Of a stretch of DNA of 64,000 nt, positions 41,752 to 51,445 are shown in pieces. The stretch is from Cellvibrio sp. PSBB023. GTDB lineage: Bacteria > Pseudomonadota > Gammaproteobacteria > Pseudomonadales > Cellvibrionaceae. Made by a program: the position numbers and the translations under genes. The stretch spans positions 1,798,001 through 1,862,000 of the forward strand of contig NZ_CP019799.1 of NCBI RefSeq assembly GCF_002007605.1, given 5' to 3'. Below the pieces are notes generated by a model, which was given only the letters and a program-made list of their open reading frames with translations, did no database searches and was not told the origin of the DNA. Numbering within the stretch: the first letter of the stretch is position 1; each line of letters opens with the position of its first letter.

Positions 41752-43680
41752 TTATTTCTTCAGTCGCAACAAACCCAATTTATAAGGAATAGTGTTGTAA
41801 GTTGAGCCTGTGCCTGATTCGCCTTGATAGAGGAATTCAAGGTTGCATGGATCAACCGTCAGACGCTCATCGTAACCGGAACGAACGAGTTCGCCATGGC
41901 TGATACCATTAGCCCACTTACCAGTTGGCCACTCCACATTGTTATTACCTGCAAATGGGTTTGCATCAGTATCTGCCAGTGGCGTCCATGGGCCATCCAG
42001 ACTGGATGATGTCCATGAGCGGAACATACGTGGGCCACTTGGCCAGGCTTCAACCAACAACAAATATTTATTTTGTCCATCCAATTTATAAACGTTAGGC
42101 GCTTCAAATAAATACTGGTTGCCATTGCCACGATGATCTTCCATCACGATGGAATAACCGGAGAAATTGGGGAAATTGCCGATAGTGGTTTTGGATACAT
42201 ACAACACACCGTCGTCGCGTGAGAAATATAAATAGCAGTGGGTATCATTACAAATCACCCAGAAATCCAAGGCGCCATTAGGTTCACCTTGCAGCAAGCG
42301 CTGCTTGGCTGACCAATTGGGGTTTCTAATGTCGTCCGTTGTGGCATAAGTACCCGGCCACTGGGTAATCAAATACCATTTGTTATGTGGACGGAAGAAA
42401 AATACCTGTGGTGCAACAGCGTTGCCAACACGAGTACCATTCATGGAAGTATGCGGTGCTTGTTGTGCATTGTTCCAATCAGTGAAGCTGGTGTACATGG
42501 ATTTGTAGGAGGTGTCATAGTAGGTCGCATACACATGGTAAGTACCGTTATATTTCACAACCGACGGATCTTTAATAGATACCCAACCCTGGTTTTTTGG
42601 ACTGATTAATGGACCAGTCGATGTCCATCTCAGCGGCGCTTTTAATTCACAGGTCTGGCCCGTACTGCTGCTGGAACTGCTTGAGCTACTGGAAGAACTG
42701 GAGCCAGGAACAACATCACCCGTGATGAAAAAATCATCCGCATAATAACTAATGGTGGTCTCTGTCGCTTCAATAATGAAATGCTGGAATGCTGTGGAAC
42801 CTAACTGAGTGTAATAACCTTGCAGCAAACGCCACTCGGTAGATGATGCAGTGATGGTCGCCACACGAGTGTATTCGTTATAGGTTGTGGTATCCGAATC
42901 ATCCAGGCGTTTTGCTGTCAGGCTGATAACACTATCCGGTGTGCCGGGCGCTAGTTTTACCCATACACCCACATCATACTGGTTGCCGTTAGTGAGAGAA
43001 CCCACATTAAATGTCAAACCATTCCACGCCGCTGTGCGCCCGGTAATTAATGCACTGGCAGAACCACTGCGCTTATCGGCTGTTGAACGAGCAACAGTTC
43101 CTGCGGTGGTTCCCCAATTAGTCAGGCCAGATTCCACGCCACCATTTTGTGCAAAGTTATTGGCTGGTAATGAAGCATTTGCCGATGAAGCAACGCTGCT
43201 ACGCACGCTGGATGCAACCATTGAACTGGAGCTTGAATTAGCGCTTGAACTGGAGCGTGGTACAGAACTGGTAGCAGCGCTACACAAAGCACCATTCACA
43301 CTGGGGCGCTCAGCGCTTCCACCACGTTTATCAACCTGAAAACCAAATGATACAGACTGACCTGCAGCAATATTGCCATTCCAACTCATATTGGTGGCCG
43401 TATAGGGACTGCTGCCAGAAAAATTGGCATTCCAACCGCTAGTCATACGATTGGTAGCGTATTGCCAATTTACACTCCAATTATTAACTGCTGCATTGGT
43501 ATCATTTTTTACTGTGATATTAGCAACATAACCACTCGACCATTCACTTTCAATCGAGTAAGTACATGCTGCCGACACCGCCGAGGATGCAACCATAAGG
43601 CCCATCCCCAAACCAATTACACCGCAGGTATTGCGCAAGATTTGCGATAGTAAATTGGCGGAGTATTTTTGCTTATTCAT
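41752..43680 (-). CDS. Secreted CBM2-CBM(4/9/22)-GH62 alpha-L-arabinofuranosidase
   Basis: 642 residues: signal peptide, CBM2 (about 39-133), polyserine linker, a CBM4/9/22-type beta-sandwich (about 175-325, 'NNFAQNGGVESGLTNWG' to 'TTISYYADDFF'), a second polyserine linker and a GH62 domain (about 350-640). GH62 marks: 'WVSIKDPSVVKYNGTYHVYA', 'GALDFWVICNDTHCYLYFS', 'YLFEAPNVYKLDG', 'ISHGELVRSGYDERL'. It releases arabinose side chains from arabinoxylan. The N-terminal half is nearly the same as in the GH10 xylanase two genes upstream. The corresponding pair in Cellvibrio japonicus (XYLB/XYLC) is known to share N-termini. Confidence 0.93.
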   Translation of the reverse strand: MNKQKYSANLLSQILRNTCGVIGLGMGLMVASSAVSAACTYSIESEWSSGYVANITVKNDTNAAVNNWSVNWQYATNRMTSGWNANFSGSSPYTATNMSWNGNIAAGQSVSFGFQVDKRGGSAERPSVNGALCSAATSSVPRSSSSANSSSSSMVASSVRSSVASSANASLPANNFAQNGGVESGLTNWGTTAGTVARSTADKRSGSASALITGRTAAWNGLTFNVGSLTNGNQYDVGVWVKLAPGTPDSVISLTAKRLDDSDTTTYNEYTRVATITASSTEWRLLQGYYTQLGSTAFQHFIIEATETTISYYADDFFITGDVVPGSSSSSSSSSSSSSTGQTCELKAPLRWTSTGPLISPKNQGWVSIKDPSVVKYNGTYHVYATYYDTSYKSMYTSFTDWNNAQQAPHTSMNGTRVGNAVAPQVFFFRPHNKWYLITQWPGTYATTDDIRNPNWSAKQRLLQGEPNGALDFWVICNDTHCYLYFSRDDGVLYVSKTTIGNFPNFSGYSIVMEDHRGNGNQYLFEAPNVYKLDGQNKYLLLVEAWPSGPRMFRSWTSSSLDGPWTPLADTDANPFAGNNNVEWPTGKWANGISHGELVRSGYDERLTVDPCNLEFLYQGESGTGSTYNTIPYKLGLLRLKK

Positions 43681-43729
43681 AATTCATCTCCGTTAATGGA
43701 TTAAGTTATTTCACTTTATAGATTTTTAT

Positions 43730-45757
43730 TTATTGACCGAGCCGATAATAATCAAAGTCCACATAACCACCGGTAGATTGTGTGGCGTAATTGAAAAGAG
43801 CAAAGCGATAACCCATAAAATGCTTCAGGTCATAGGTCATGCGTAAGGTGCTACCAATCACAGTCCAGTTATTACCATCAAGACTGTAGTAAAACCTTCC
43901 CTGATCAGTTTGGTTACGAAAATCCATATCAATGCGGAAATACACGCGATCCTGGTTTAAACCAATGCGAGTAATTTCTTGTGGCGAGCCGGATGTGGTG
44001 TCCACCATGACAATGGATTTATTACCTCCCGTTTTGTTTACACCAACAAAACCGTAACGCGTTTGCAATGCGCCAAGCCCGGCATAATCACCGTCTTTCA
44101 TGCCGGCAGTTTCCATGGCAATGCGCGCTGAGCTTTGCGGGCCGAATGTACGCTGTGTAAGACTATTGCGTGCCACTTCAAAATTAGCAGCGGTGCGCTT
44201 GGTAGTAAGGCGCAAGTAACCAGGGCGATTCAATAACGACCAACCACTGTTATCCGGGTTGTGATTCCATTGCCATTGCAATGGCAAGCTGGAGGAACCT
44301 TGCGAACCTTGGTTAAACTCATCGGCAGTGACTATGCCTCGCAGATTTTTATCCTCTACGACGAATCCCAACTTTTGAGGAACCTTGCCACTAACTCCCA
44401 TTACCGGCCAACCATCTTGCCAGCTCACAGGAACCAAATAAGGAATTCGCCCTACTGCACCGGAATCGCGGAATAAAAAGGCATACCAATTTCCAGTGGG
44501 CGTATCAACCAATCCACCTTGCGCTACACCTTGATCCTGTAATGCAATGCGCCCCTCGTAAGGCCCCGTTAAATTATTGGAACGGAAAATTAATTGTGTC
44601 CGCGATTTTCCTGATGGCCAAGTAATTAAAGAGATGTAATAGCGACCATTGATTTTCTGCAAATGCGTGCCCTCTGGACGAACAATAAAGTTTGTTCCCG
44701 CCACAGAAGACGATTTGGTAATGATGGTCTGGTTTAATCCACCCGGTTTAATTGCTGATGCATCCGCCGTTAGCTCGATAATTTTTATATCATCAATACC
44801 ATAAGCCAAAAATGCGCGACCATTTTCAAAAAACAATGAGCTGTCGTGATACAAGCCATTCAAGGCGGAAACTGTCCAAGGGCCATTTTCAATATCGCGG
44901 GTTTTGTAGATATAGGTTTTATTCGTGGTGTACGAGAAGGTACTGACGTAGTAAGTACCATCCACGTAGCGAATACTGCTAGCCCAGGAACCTTTTCCAT
45001 AGGCATTTTGACCATTCTCCAAATTAAGCGCGCTGGTGTTATCCAATGTGCTGTAGGCGTAATTAATCAGCGACCAATTTACAAGATCCGTTGATTTCAT
45101 GATGGGCACACCGGGACTCATGTGCATGGTTGTGCTACTCATATAATAAGTATTACCCACACGAATCACCGAAGGATCTGGAACATCTGCCCAAATTGTT
45201 GGATTGCTCGCCTCAACCAGATTAAATGCTGACGATGAACTTGCAGCATTGCTGGATATTCTTGAACTACTACTCATCGCCACTGAAGATGCAGGTCGGG
45301 ACGACGAAGTAGTCGTCGCATTTGATGAACTGCTCGCTGCACGCGACGAAGAAGTGACGGAACCACCACAAGGTGCGCCATTAATCACAGGGACTTCTGC
45401 GGCCGCAGTACCTTTGGTGCCTTGAAAACCAAACTCTACAGTCTGATTCGGTTGAATAGTGGCATTCCATGAAAGATTGCTGGCGGAATATGGATTAGCG
45501 CCAGACAAGTTGGCATTCCAGCTATTGGTGATACGGTTATCACCAGAGTACTGCCAATTAACTGACCAATTATTAATCGCACCAGTACCAGTGTTAGTAA
45601 TTTTTATTGCTGCAGTAAAACCATTATTCCATTGATTAGTGACTTGGTATTGGCAGCTTGCGTGTACATTCCACGCAAAAAGCAGCGCAAAAAAACTGCC
45701 ACCTATTTTTATACGCGATACTGCATAGCGAGCACTTACCTTGTTATTTGCGCGCAT
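43730..45757 (-). CDS. Secreted CBM2-GH43 xylosidase/arabinofuranosidase
   Basis: 675 residues: signal peptide (cleavage near 'NVHAS'), CBM2 (about 34-132), Ser/Arg linker, GH43 five-bladed propeller (about 185-480) and a C-terminal concanavalin-like beta-sandwich (about 490-675). GH43 catalytic residues lie in '[13 protein letters not shown]' (base Asp), '[12 protein letters not shown]' (pKa Asp) and '[11 protein letters not shown]' (acid Glu). Probably releases xylose or arabinose from xylo-oligosaccharides; GH43 specificity cannot be fixed by motif. 49 bp before the GH62 gene, so likely co-transcribed. Confidence 0.92.
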   Translation of the reverse strand: MRANNKVSARYAVSRIKIGGSFFALLFAWNVHASCQYQVTNQWNNGFTAAIKITNTGTGAINNWSVNWQYSGDNRITNSWNANLSGANPYSASNLSWNATIQPNQTVEFGFQGTKGTAAAEVPVINGAPCGGSVTSSSRAASSSSNATTTSSSRPASSVAMSSSSRISSNAASSSSAFNLVEASNPTIWADVPDPSVIRVGNTYYMSSTTMHMSPGVPIMKSTDLVNWSLINYAYSTLDNTSALNLENGQNAYGKGSWASSIRYVDGTYYVSTFSYTTNKTYIYKTRDIENGPWTVSALNGLYHDSSLFFENGRAFLAYGIDDIKIIELTADASAIKPGGLNQTIITKSSSVAGTNFIVRPEGTHLQKINGRYYISLITWPSGKSRTQLIFRSNNLTGPYEGRIALQDQGVAQGGLVDTPTGNWYAFLFRDSGAVGRIPYLVPVSWQDGWPVMGVSGKVPQKLGFVVEDKNLRGIVTADEFNQGSQGSSSLPLQWQWNHNPDNSGWSLLNRPGYLRLTTKRTAANFEVARNSLTQRTFGPQSSARIAMETAGMKDGDYAGLGALQTRYGFVGVNKTGGNKSIVMVDTTSGSPQEITRIGLNQDRVYFRIDMDFRNQTDQGRFYYSLDGNNWTVIGSTLRMTYDLKHFMGYRFALFNYATQSTGGYVDFDYYRLGQ

Positions 45758-45817
45758 GGGAATTCTCCCTGATTATTATGAATGGGTTGGGTGTTTGACG
45801 AAGGGATTAAGAGGAGC

Positions 45818-45843
45818 GGCTCATAAAATCCTTTCCATGAGCC
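45818..45843. other. Intercistronic hairpin between GH10 and GH43 genes
   Basis: GGCTCAT and ATGAGCC with a 12-base loop in the 109-bp gap, no T-run. Possibly an mRNA-stability or partial termination element separating expression levels of the two genes. Confidence 0.4.
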
Positions 45844-45866
45844 ACCAAAAACCAAATTACTTTCTA

Positions 45867-47729
45867 TTACTTCCTAATATAATTATTCAGCAGCCAAGTC
45901 ATTGCGGGGCGCGGCGTACCGTTTTCGGAAATCAAGCCGGAGCCTTCAATCCAGGTTCTGCCGTTTACATATCCCCAAATGGTGATGCCTTTAACGTGTG
46001 GATGGTCCCAGAATACGGGGAAATGTGCCTGGAAGTTCTGCAGCTGAACCTGGTCATTGGTATCGCCAATATCGTATTCAGAAATGTAAATAGGCTTGCC
46101 TACTTGATTCCAAATATTGTCGATTGCCGTTTTAACTTGTGCAGCTGTCATACCCTTCAACTCGTGCGCCTGCAGGCCAACTGCATCAATGTAATTACCT
46201 TGTGCTTTGGCGAGCGCAATAAACTCATTGTGCTGCCAACGAATATTGTTGTAGTCGTTCAGGATAAGAATAGAGTTGGGGCAATATTGGCGCGCTAATT
46301 GGAATACACGTTGAATCCAGTTATTACCAAACGCCCGTTGTGCATAACCTGCTGGCTGATGACCAGGTACAGCTTCGTTCACCACATCGATCATCGCGGT
46401 ATCCGGGTAGCGGGCGCAGTAATCGCGAATCCATTCTTCAATTTCTGCAGCAGTTTCCGTCGCACTCAAATTGTTGAGCCATGAAGGCGACTGCGCACCC
46501 CATATAAAGGTGTGTGCTTTTACCGGGATATTGTGTTGGCGTGCGTAGGCATAAATGCGATCAACCGGCGCCCAGTTGTAAACATCACGGGTACCTTCCA
46601 CTGAGCCCCACTTACCTTCATTTTCGCCGGTAATTTGATTCCAGTAATTAATGAAGTCAGAGCGAACCGCACCTGAGGTAGTGATATTGCCGATAAATTT
46701 GCGTGTGGTGCCGCCCGTTGAGCTACTGCTGGAGCTGCTACTGGACGAGGCCGCTTGCCCACCGATGGAGAAATCATCAGCGTAATAGCTCACCGTTGTA
46801 CTCTCGGCTTCAATAATAAAATGTTGGAACCCGGTGGTGCCGCTTTGGGTGTAATAACCCTGCAACAAACGCCACTCAGTGGACGATGCCGTCACGGTAG
46901 AGACACGGGTATATTCGTTGTAGGTTGTGCTGTCGCTATCATCCAGACGTTTGCCGGTGAGGTGGATAACACTGTCAGGTGTGCCCGGTGCCAATTTCAC
47001 CCACACCGCCACATCGTACTGGTTGCCACTGACCAATGAACCCACATTAAATGTAATGCCATGCCAGTTGGCAGTGCGGCCGGAAATTAACGCACTTGCA
47101 GCACCGCTGCGTTTGTCTTGTGTGCTGCGCGTAACTGTTGCTGCGGTACTGCCCCAATTGGTCAAATTATTTTCCACACCGCCATTTTGCGCAAAATTGT
47201 TCGCAGGAACGGTATAACCACCGGATGAAGATGAACTGCTGGAAGTGCCCGGCATAGAACTGGGCACAGAGCTTGAAGACGGCGGCACTGAGCTAGGCGC
47301 TGAACTTGCCGATGAAGCTGTTGCACCACCACAGGCTGCACCATTAATAGTAGGACGCTCAGCCTGCCCACCATTTTTATTCCCTTGGAAACCAAAAGTA
47401 ACAGACTGACCGGCAGCAAGGCTTCCGTTCCAGTTCATATTGCTTGCAGTGTAGGGATTATTACCTGAAAAATTGGCGTTCCAACCACTGCTCATCCGGT
47501 TGTTAACGTACTGCCAATTTACAGACCAATTATTAAGTGCTGCACCGGTATCATTTTTAATAGTGATGTTGGCAACAAAACCACTGTTCCATTCACTTTC
47601 AATCGCGTAGGTACAAGCTGCAAATGCCGACTGCGATAACACAGCCAACGCAGCACTTGTACCCATCACAGCGCAGGTTCGTTTAACCAGGCTGCGTAAT
47701 ACAGGATGAGGTAATTTTGATTTATGCAT
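45867..47729 (-). CDS. Secreted CBM2-CBM(4/9/22)-GH10 endo-xylanase
   Basis: 620 residues: signal peptide, CBM2 (about 39-133), Ser/Pro linker, CBM4/9/22-type module (about 175-325), polyserine linker, and a compact GH10 TIM barrel (about 345-620). Acid/base Glu452 in 'IDVVNEAVPG' and nucleophile Glu551 in 'IYISEYDIGD' are intact; 'AHTFIWGAQSPSWL' is the GH10 subsite region. It cleaves the beta-1,4-xylan backbone. Architecture matches C. japonicus xylanase B. GGAG about 9 bases before the ATG. A terminator-like hairpin separates it from the upstream GH30 gene. Confidence 0.93.
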   Translation of the reverse strand: MHKSKLPHPVLRSLVKRTCAVMGTSAALAVLSQSAFAACTYAIESEWNSGFVANITIKNDTGAALNNWSVNWQYVNNRMSSGWNANFSGNNPYTASNMNWNGSLAAGQSVTFGFQGNKNGGQAERPTINGAACGGATASSASSAPSSVPPSSSSVPSSMPGTSSSSSSSGGYTVPANNFAQNGGVENNLTNWGSTAATVTRSTQDKRSGAASALISGRTANWHGITFNVGSLVSGNQYDVAVWVKLAPGTPDSVIHLTGKRLDDSDSTTYNEYTRVSTVTASSTEWRLLQGYYTQSGTTGFQHFIIEAESTTVSYYADDFSIGGQAASSSSSSSSSSTGGTTRKFIGNITTSGAVRSDFINYWNQITGENEGKWGSVEGTRDVYNWAPVDRIYAYARQHNIPVKAHTFIWGAQSPSWLNNLSATETAAEIEEWIRDYCARYPDTAMIDVVNEAVPGHQPAGYAQRAFGNNWIQRVFQLARQYCPNSILILNDYNNIRWQHNEFIALAKAQGNYIDAVGLQAHELKGMTAAQVKTAIDNIWNQVGKPIYISEYDIGDTNDQVQLQNFQAHFPVFWDHPHVKGITIWGYVNGRTWIEGSGLISENGTPRPAMTWLLNNYIRK

Positions 47730-47770
47730 TTTTTGAAATCTCCATTGTTATTAGAAAAGCACAGGAACGA

Positions 47771-47800
47771 ACTTAAAAACGCCCGGATCGAAGACCGGGC
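47771..47800 (-). terminator. Terminator or attenuator after GH30 gene
   Basis: Minus-strand GCCCGG, 8-base loop, CCGGGC then GTTTTTAAG, in the 95-bp gap between GH30 and GH10. A plausible intrinsic terminator that would lower read-through into the GH10-GH43-GH62 genes. Confidence 0.7.
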
Positions 47801-47824
47801 AAAGGGACCTAACGACGAAAAACA

Positions 47825-49504
47825 TTACTTGCACACACTGCCACTTACCGTGGGAATGGAAGGGTTACCATTATTTTTTGTTCCCTGAAATCCGAACTCG
47901 ACGGTTTGGCCGGGCGAGATACTTGAGTTCCAACTCAGCCCGGTAGCCGCGTAAGGGTTACTGCCAGTGAGCGTGGCATTCCAACTATTGGTAATGCGCG
48001 TACTATCGGCGTAGCTCCAGTTCACACTCCAGTTGTTAATTGCACTGGTGCCATTGTTGCGAATGCGAATAGCCGCGGTATAGCCACTACCCCAATCGCT
48101 GGTAACCACATAACTACAGCTTGCATTGGCGGCGCTATTGGCAGAGGAAGAACTACTGCTGGTGGTAACAGGAGAACTGCTGCTGGAGCGCGGAATGGAA
48201 GACGAAGATATCGCCACCGAACTGGACGCTACCGAACTGCGTGAGGATGAACTGGATGAGGTAGTCGCACCTGAACCTTCACTTTCAAAGGTGGCGATAC
48301 TTTGTGGCTCAACGTACAAAGTGACAGCACCATTATTCACTCTGGTCGTTCCACCATAACCAACGCTCAGCGTGCTGGATGTGCTGTACTTGATAAAGTT
48401 TCCAACACTGCCATTTTGCAGGTTTACATTCAGGCTACGAGATACCGTGCCGTTGTTAACAACCACCATCACGATTTTATTATTAGGGCCCTTGTACGCA
48501 CTGACCAACACATCGGAGTATGGTTTTTCTGTTACCGCAATGCGCTTAAAACCCGGGCGCACAAAGCGTGCGTATTGGGACATGATGTAACCACGCTTGG
48601 TGACTGTGCCATCTTCTGCCAAAAAGCCGTAGAAGCGACGAACATACCACCAGATATAAGCATTGAAGTTTGCCACCATACTTCTGTGCAACTCGGTACC
48701 CACATCCAACGCCAGAGGCCATACATTGGCATCACTTTTACTGTCTGTGTAATGCTCCGTCATCCACACTTCTTTGCCTTTACTGCGCGCTAAAGGGTAA
48801 TCCTGTGGAACAGCACCGTATAAATGCCCTGCAATAATGTCGGCATGCTGTACTGCTGTTGGGCTATTTAATACCGGGTCGGTAAAACGCTTGGCGAATC
48901 CCACCGCTTCGCCTACCGCCACATTGATACTGGAGTCAAAACGAGAACCCTGCGAATTGAGGAAATTCACAAAATCGTCACCACTCCAATCGCATGATTC
49001 ATAGTCCGGATGCCAATCCGGTTCATTTTGTACGGATACCGAATAGAGCGATGCGCCGTTACGCGACATAAAATCCACAAAGCTCAATAAGTGTGTTGCG
49101 TAGTCGCCGTAATATTCCGGCTTGAGCTTTCCACCATTGATCAAACTGTTATTGGTTTTCATATGTGCCGGTGGAGACCAGGGCGTTGCTAATAATATGG
49201 CGCCCTTTTGCTTGGCACGAACAGCAGCGGGAACTTGTAAGCGCCAATTTGCTGAATTTGGGTCAATTCGCATCCGCATAATGGACAAACCGATTTGCCC
49301 TGGCTCGGAGCCATAAGCGGCATCAATTTGGGCTGGTGTGAGGTCGCCAATCCAACCTACTCCATTCATTCCTCCAAACCCGCGTATGGTTTGATATTCA
49401 ACCGCCGGATTCAGTGTGACTGATTGTGCTAATGCTTGGACGCAGGACAGACAGGCACCGACTATGGATAGCAATAAAGTGCGGTAAACAATTTTTTTAT
49501 TCAT
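47825..49504 (-). CDS. Secreted GH30 glucuronoxylanase with C-terminal CBM2
   Basis: 559 residues: signal peptide (to 'ALAQS'), GH30 subfamily-8-type catalytic barrel plus beta-sandwich (about 30-415), polyserine linker and a C-terminal CBM2 (about 460-559), the reverse order of the neighbours. Acid/base Glu161 in '[11 protein letters not shown]', nucleophile Glu250 in 'VWMTEHYTD'. '[15 protein letters not shown]' carries the arginine that in XynC-type enzymes reads the methylglucuronic acid branch. It cuts glucuronoxylan next to MeGlcA substituents. First gene of the cluster; a shared 19-bp motif lies 166 bp upstream. Confidence 0.93.
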   Translation of the reverse strand: MNKKIVYRTLLLSIVGACLSCVQALAQSVTLNPAVEYQTIRGFGGMNGVGWIGDLTPAQIDAAYGSEPGQIGLSIMRMRIDPNSANWRLQVPAAVRAKQKGAILLATPWSPPAHMKTNNSLINGGKLKPEYYGDYATHLLSFVDFMSRNGASLYSVSVQNEPDWHPDYESCDWSGDDFVNFLNSQGSRFDSSINVAVGEAVGFAKRFTDPVLNSPTAVQHADIIAGHLYGAVPQDYPLARSKGKEVWMTEHYTDSKSDANVWPLALDVGTELHRSMVANFNAYIWWYVRRFYGFLAEDGTVTKRGYIMSQYARFVRPGFKRIAVTEKPYSDVLVSAYKGPNNKIVMVVVNNGTVSRSLNVNLQNGSVGNFIKYSTSSTLSVGYGGTTRVNNGAVTLYVEPQSIATFESEGSGATTSSSSSSRSSVASSSVAISSSSIPRSSSSSPVTTSSSSSSANSAANASCSYVVTSDWGSGYTAAIRIRNNGTSAINNWSVNWSYADSTRITNSWNATLTGSNPYAATGLSWNSSISPGQTVEFGFQGTKNNGNPSIPTVSGSVCK

Positions 49505-49864
49505 GACGGAACGCCCAGATAAAAATCAATTATTAGAATAGAACCAAACGGCAATCAGACAGTGGCCGTTGAGAAACGCGAGAATAAGGAAGCGAAGATA
49601 ATAAGAATGGAAGTTTTGAATGATTTCTTACAAAACTGTAAAAAATTGAAGCATTACTGCAATTATTTTAATGCAATTTTTGACGACAACCCGCAAAATG
49701 ATAACCAGGTTGCACAGAGATTGTGGAAGGGTCGAAAGAAGATCTATTTCATATCAGTGTGTAAAAAAGTAGCTTACACAAAACAATAATAAAATAGCAC
49801 GCCCGTGTTGAGTAAAAAATAAACGCAGCTGTATTTTTTATAGCCTTTTCTGCTACAAAATTTC
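49505..49864 (-). promoter_or_regulatory. Promoter region of GH30 gene, with shared 19-bp motif
   Basis: 360 bp, AT-rich, no convincing gene (a 75-codon ORF on the plus strand lacks a ribosome-binding site or homology). It contains AATGCAATTTTTGACGACA at 49670-49688, identical to 51408-51426 upstream of the AraC-type regulator gene. A related TGCAATTATT lies 14 bp away at 49658. Probably the activator-binding region for the xylan cluster. Confidence 0.5.
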
Positions 49865-51025
49865 TCATGAAATTTCTTTGAATGGATACAAAACCTTAAA
49901 GGTTTTTGGAACACACCCATACTCTACTTTAAATAATTTATTGAAATAGGAAACATTGTTGTAACCAACAGAATAGGCAATCTCTGACACATTTGCCTCT
50001 TCATTTTCTGACAGCAATCGCGCCGCCTCTGTGAGGCGTAGCTTGTTCAAGTAGGCACTAAAGGTGAGACCCAATTCATCTTTTAGTATGTCGTTAATTT
50101 TTGTTCGATTTACCCCCAAGGCTGTCGCAGCCATTTCCAGACTCAACTCGGGGTTAGCATACTCTGTTGCCATGTATCGCAATACTGCACTTTTTTCTTT
50201 ATCTTTTTGCGGCTCAATCGATAGTTTTTTATAAGCCATTAATGGCTGATCCAACCTCACCTTTTCACGAATATCCACTTTCAATACTGCAACGTACTGG
50301 CGCAATAAAAAAATGAGACATACAACCCATAAAAATACGACGCCTATCACAGCACTGTACACACAACCAAAATCATTACCGAGTAATTTCACATCCGTTA
50401 ATTTTACATAGGAAGACGTATCGAGCGGGCTTTGCAGCGAGTTCACCCAAGCGAATCCCATGGTTTTATCGAGCCTATAGCCTGTATCACTGTGCTCAAA
50501 GCCATAGCGCCCCAGCCACCAATAAGGAGTATCCAGTTCATCAAACCGAATGTTTACCGTGGCCCAATGGCTATCGCACGAAAACGCTGTTGATGACACA
50601 CGACGCGTCACCGCATTATTGATATCGGTGACTTTGTCATCGAAACTGAATAGTACGAATAGCAGGACATTCTTGGGGTCGCACAGGATTTTAAACGACA
50701 CACTGCTGTATTTCGTTAAATCAACCAACCTGTAGGGCTGTATGGAATCGATAAAAGCAATAGTGAAGTGCGCATAGGGAAAGGGCTTGTCGGGGTCGAG
50801 GAAGAACTCATACTCAAACGCACCGACATCATTGCGTAATGTCACCTGTGTTTTGCCCACAGGCGATTGCGGCTCTATATCAGATGCCCATAAATAATTG
50901 TCGTCGCGCGCGGGGAATAGCGATGCCGTTAAATTGGATTTGGTGTATCCAAGATACAAAATTGCGCCGGACACCATGATAAGCGCAACAAATATAGCGA
51001 TGGCATTTCTATAAAACTTCAGCAT
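49865..51025 (-). CDS. Transmembrane AraC-family regulator with periplasmic sensor domain
   Basis: 386 residues: TM helix (about 8-27), a periplasmic beta-rich domain of about 190 residues ('YLWASDIEPQSPVGKTQVTL', 'FAWVNSLQSPLDTSSYVKLT'; resembles a carbohydrate-binding jelly roll), a second TM helix ('AVIGVVFLWVVCLIFLL', about 222-243) and a cytoplasmic AraC HTH domain (about 285-380: 'ELSLEMAATALGVNRTKIND', 'ANVSEIAYSVGYNNVSYFNKLF'). The likely role is one-step signal transduction: sensing polysaccharide fragments in the periplasm and activating the adjacent GH30-GH10-GH43-GH62-CE1 genes. The two-TM topology and HTH are seen; the ligand and target are inferred from context and a shared upstream motif. 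Confidence 0.82.
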   Translation of the reverse strand: MLKFYRNAIAIFVALIMVSGAILYLGYTKSNLTASLFPARDDNYLWASDIEPQSPVGKTQVTLRNDVGAFEYEFFLDPDKPFPYAHFTIAFIDSIQPYRLVDLTKYSSVSFKILCDPKNVLLFVLFSFDDKVTDINNAVTRRVSSTAFSCDSHWATVNIRFDELDTPYWWLGRYGFEHSDTGYRLDKTMGFAWVNSLQSPLDTSSYVKLTDVKLLGNDFGCVYSAVIGVVFLWVVCLIFLLRQYVAVLKVDIREKVRLDQPLMAYKKLSIEPQKDKEKSAVLRYMATEYANPELSLEMAATALGVNRTKINDILKDELGLTFSAYLNKLRLTEAARLLSENEEANVSEIAYSVGYNNVSYFNKLFKVEYGCVPKTFKVLYPFKEIS

Positions 51026-51445
51026 AGTTAACCGCGGCCATTAAGTTTAAGCAAATTACCCGGCGGCTATGTCACACAGCCGCTGCGACTTAACAGTGTT
51101 TCACCACATAACCATCAGATGTGCCTGAGCCACACCCTAATAGCGATTAGATGTAAAAACACAGTCATGGGAATCAATGCAATTAAACCAGAATATTTTT
51201 ATTATGCTGACCAAATACTATAAAACCAATTACGATAAGGCTGGAACAAACGCGCAAAATCACTGACAGGGACGCATAGGAGCCAGACATACTTTTTATT
51301 ATTGAGCTGTTGAATATCACAACAGTCGTCATGATTGCGCGAACATCATGTCACATCGCCTGCCTCATAAGCAACGGCAGAAGTCAAACAAATAGCATCA
51401 TCACATAAATGCAATTTTTGACGACAGAGTGGCGATGCAAATCAT
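51026..51445 (-). promoter_or_regulatory. Upstream region of the AraC-type regulator gene
   Basis: 420 bp without a gene. Holds AATGCAATTTTTGACGACA at 51408-51426 (identical to the GH30 upstream copy, same orientation). A shorter inverted relative, GTCGTCATGATTGC, lies at 51325-51338. A GCGGCT/AGCCGC hairpin is at 51063-51083, near the regulator start. Presumed autoregulatory region. Confidence 0.45.

Noticed and set aside
42660..42720. Short tandem repeats in polyserine linker DNA as CRISPR-like or microsatellite arrays
   Set aside because: They encode Ser-rich linkers in frame, with no spacer structure. No CRISPR array was seen anywhere in the window.
45204..45425. Glu/Leu-rich ORFs opposite the polyserine linkers (also 42887-43339 and 48126-48359)
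   Set aside because: They are antisense translations of serine-codon repeats in the CBM2 enzyme genes, not genes.
49562..49789. 75-codon plus-strand ORF between GH30 and the AraC-type gene
   Set aside because: No ribosome-binding site and no recognisable domain. It crosses the presumed promoter region with the shared motif.
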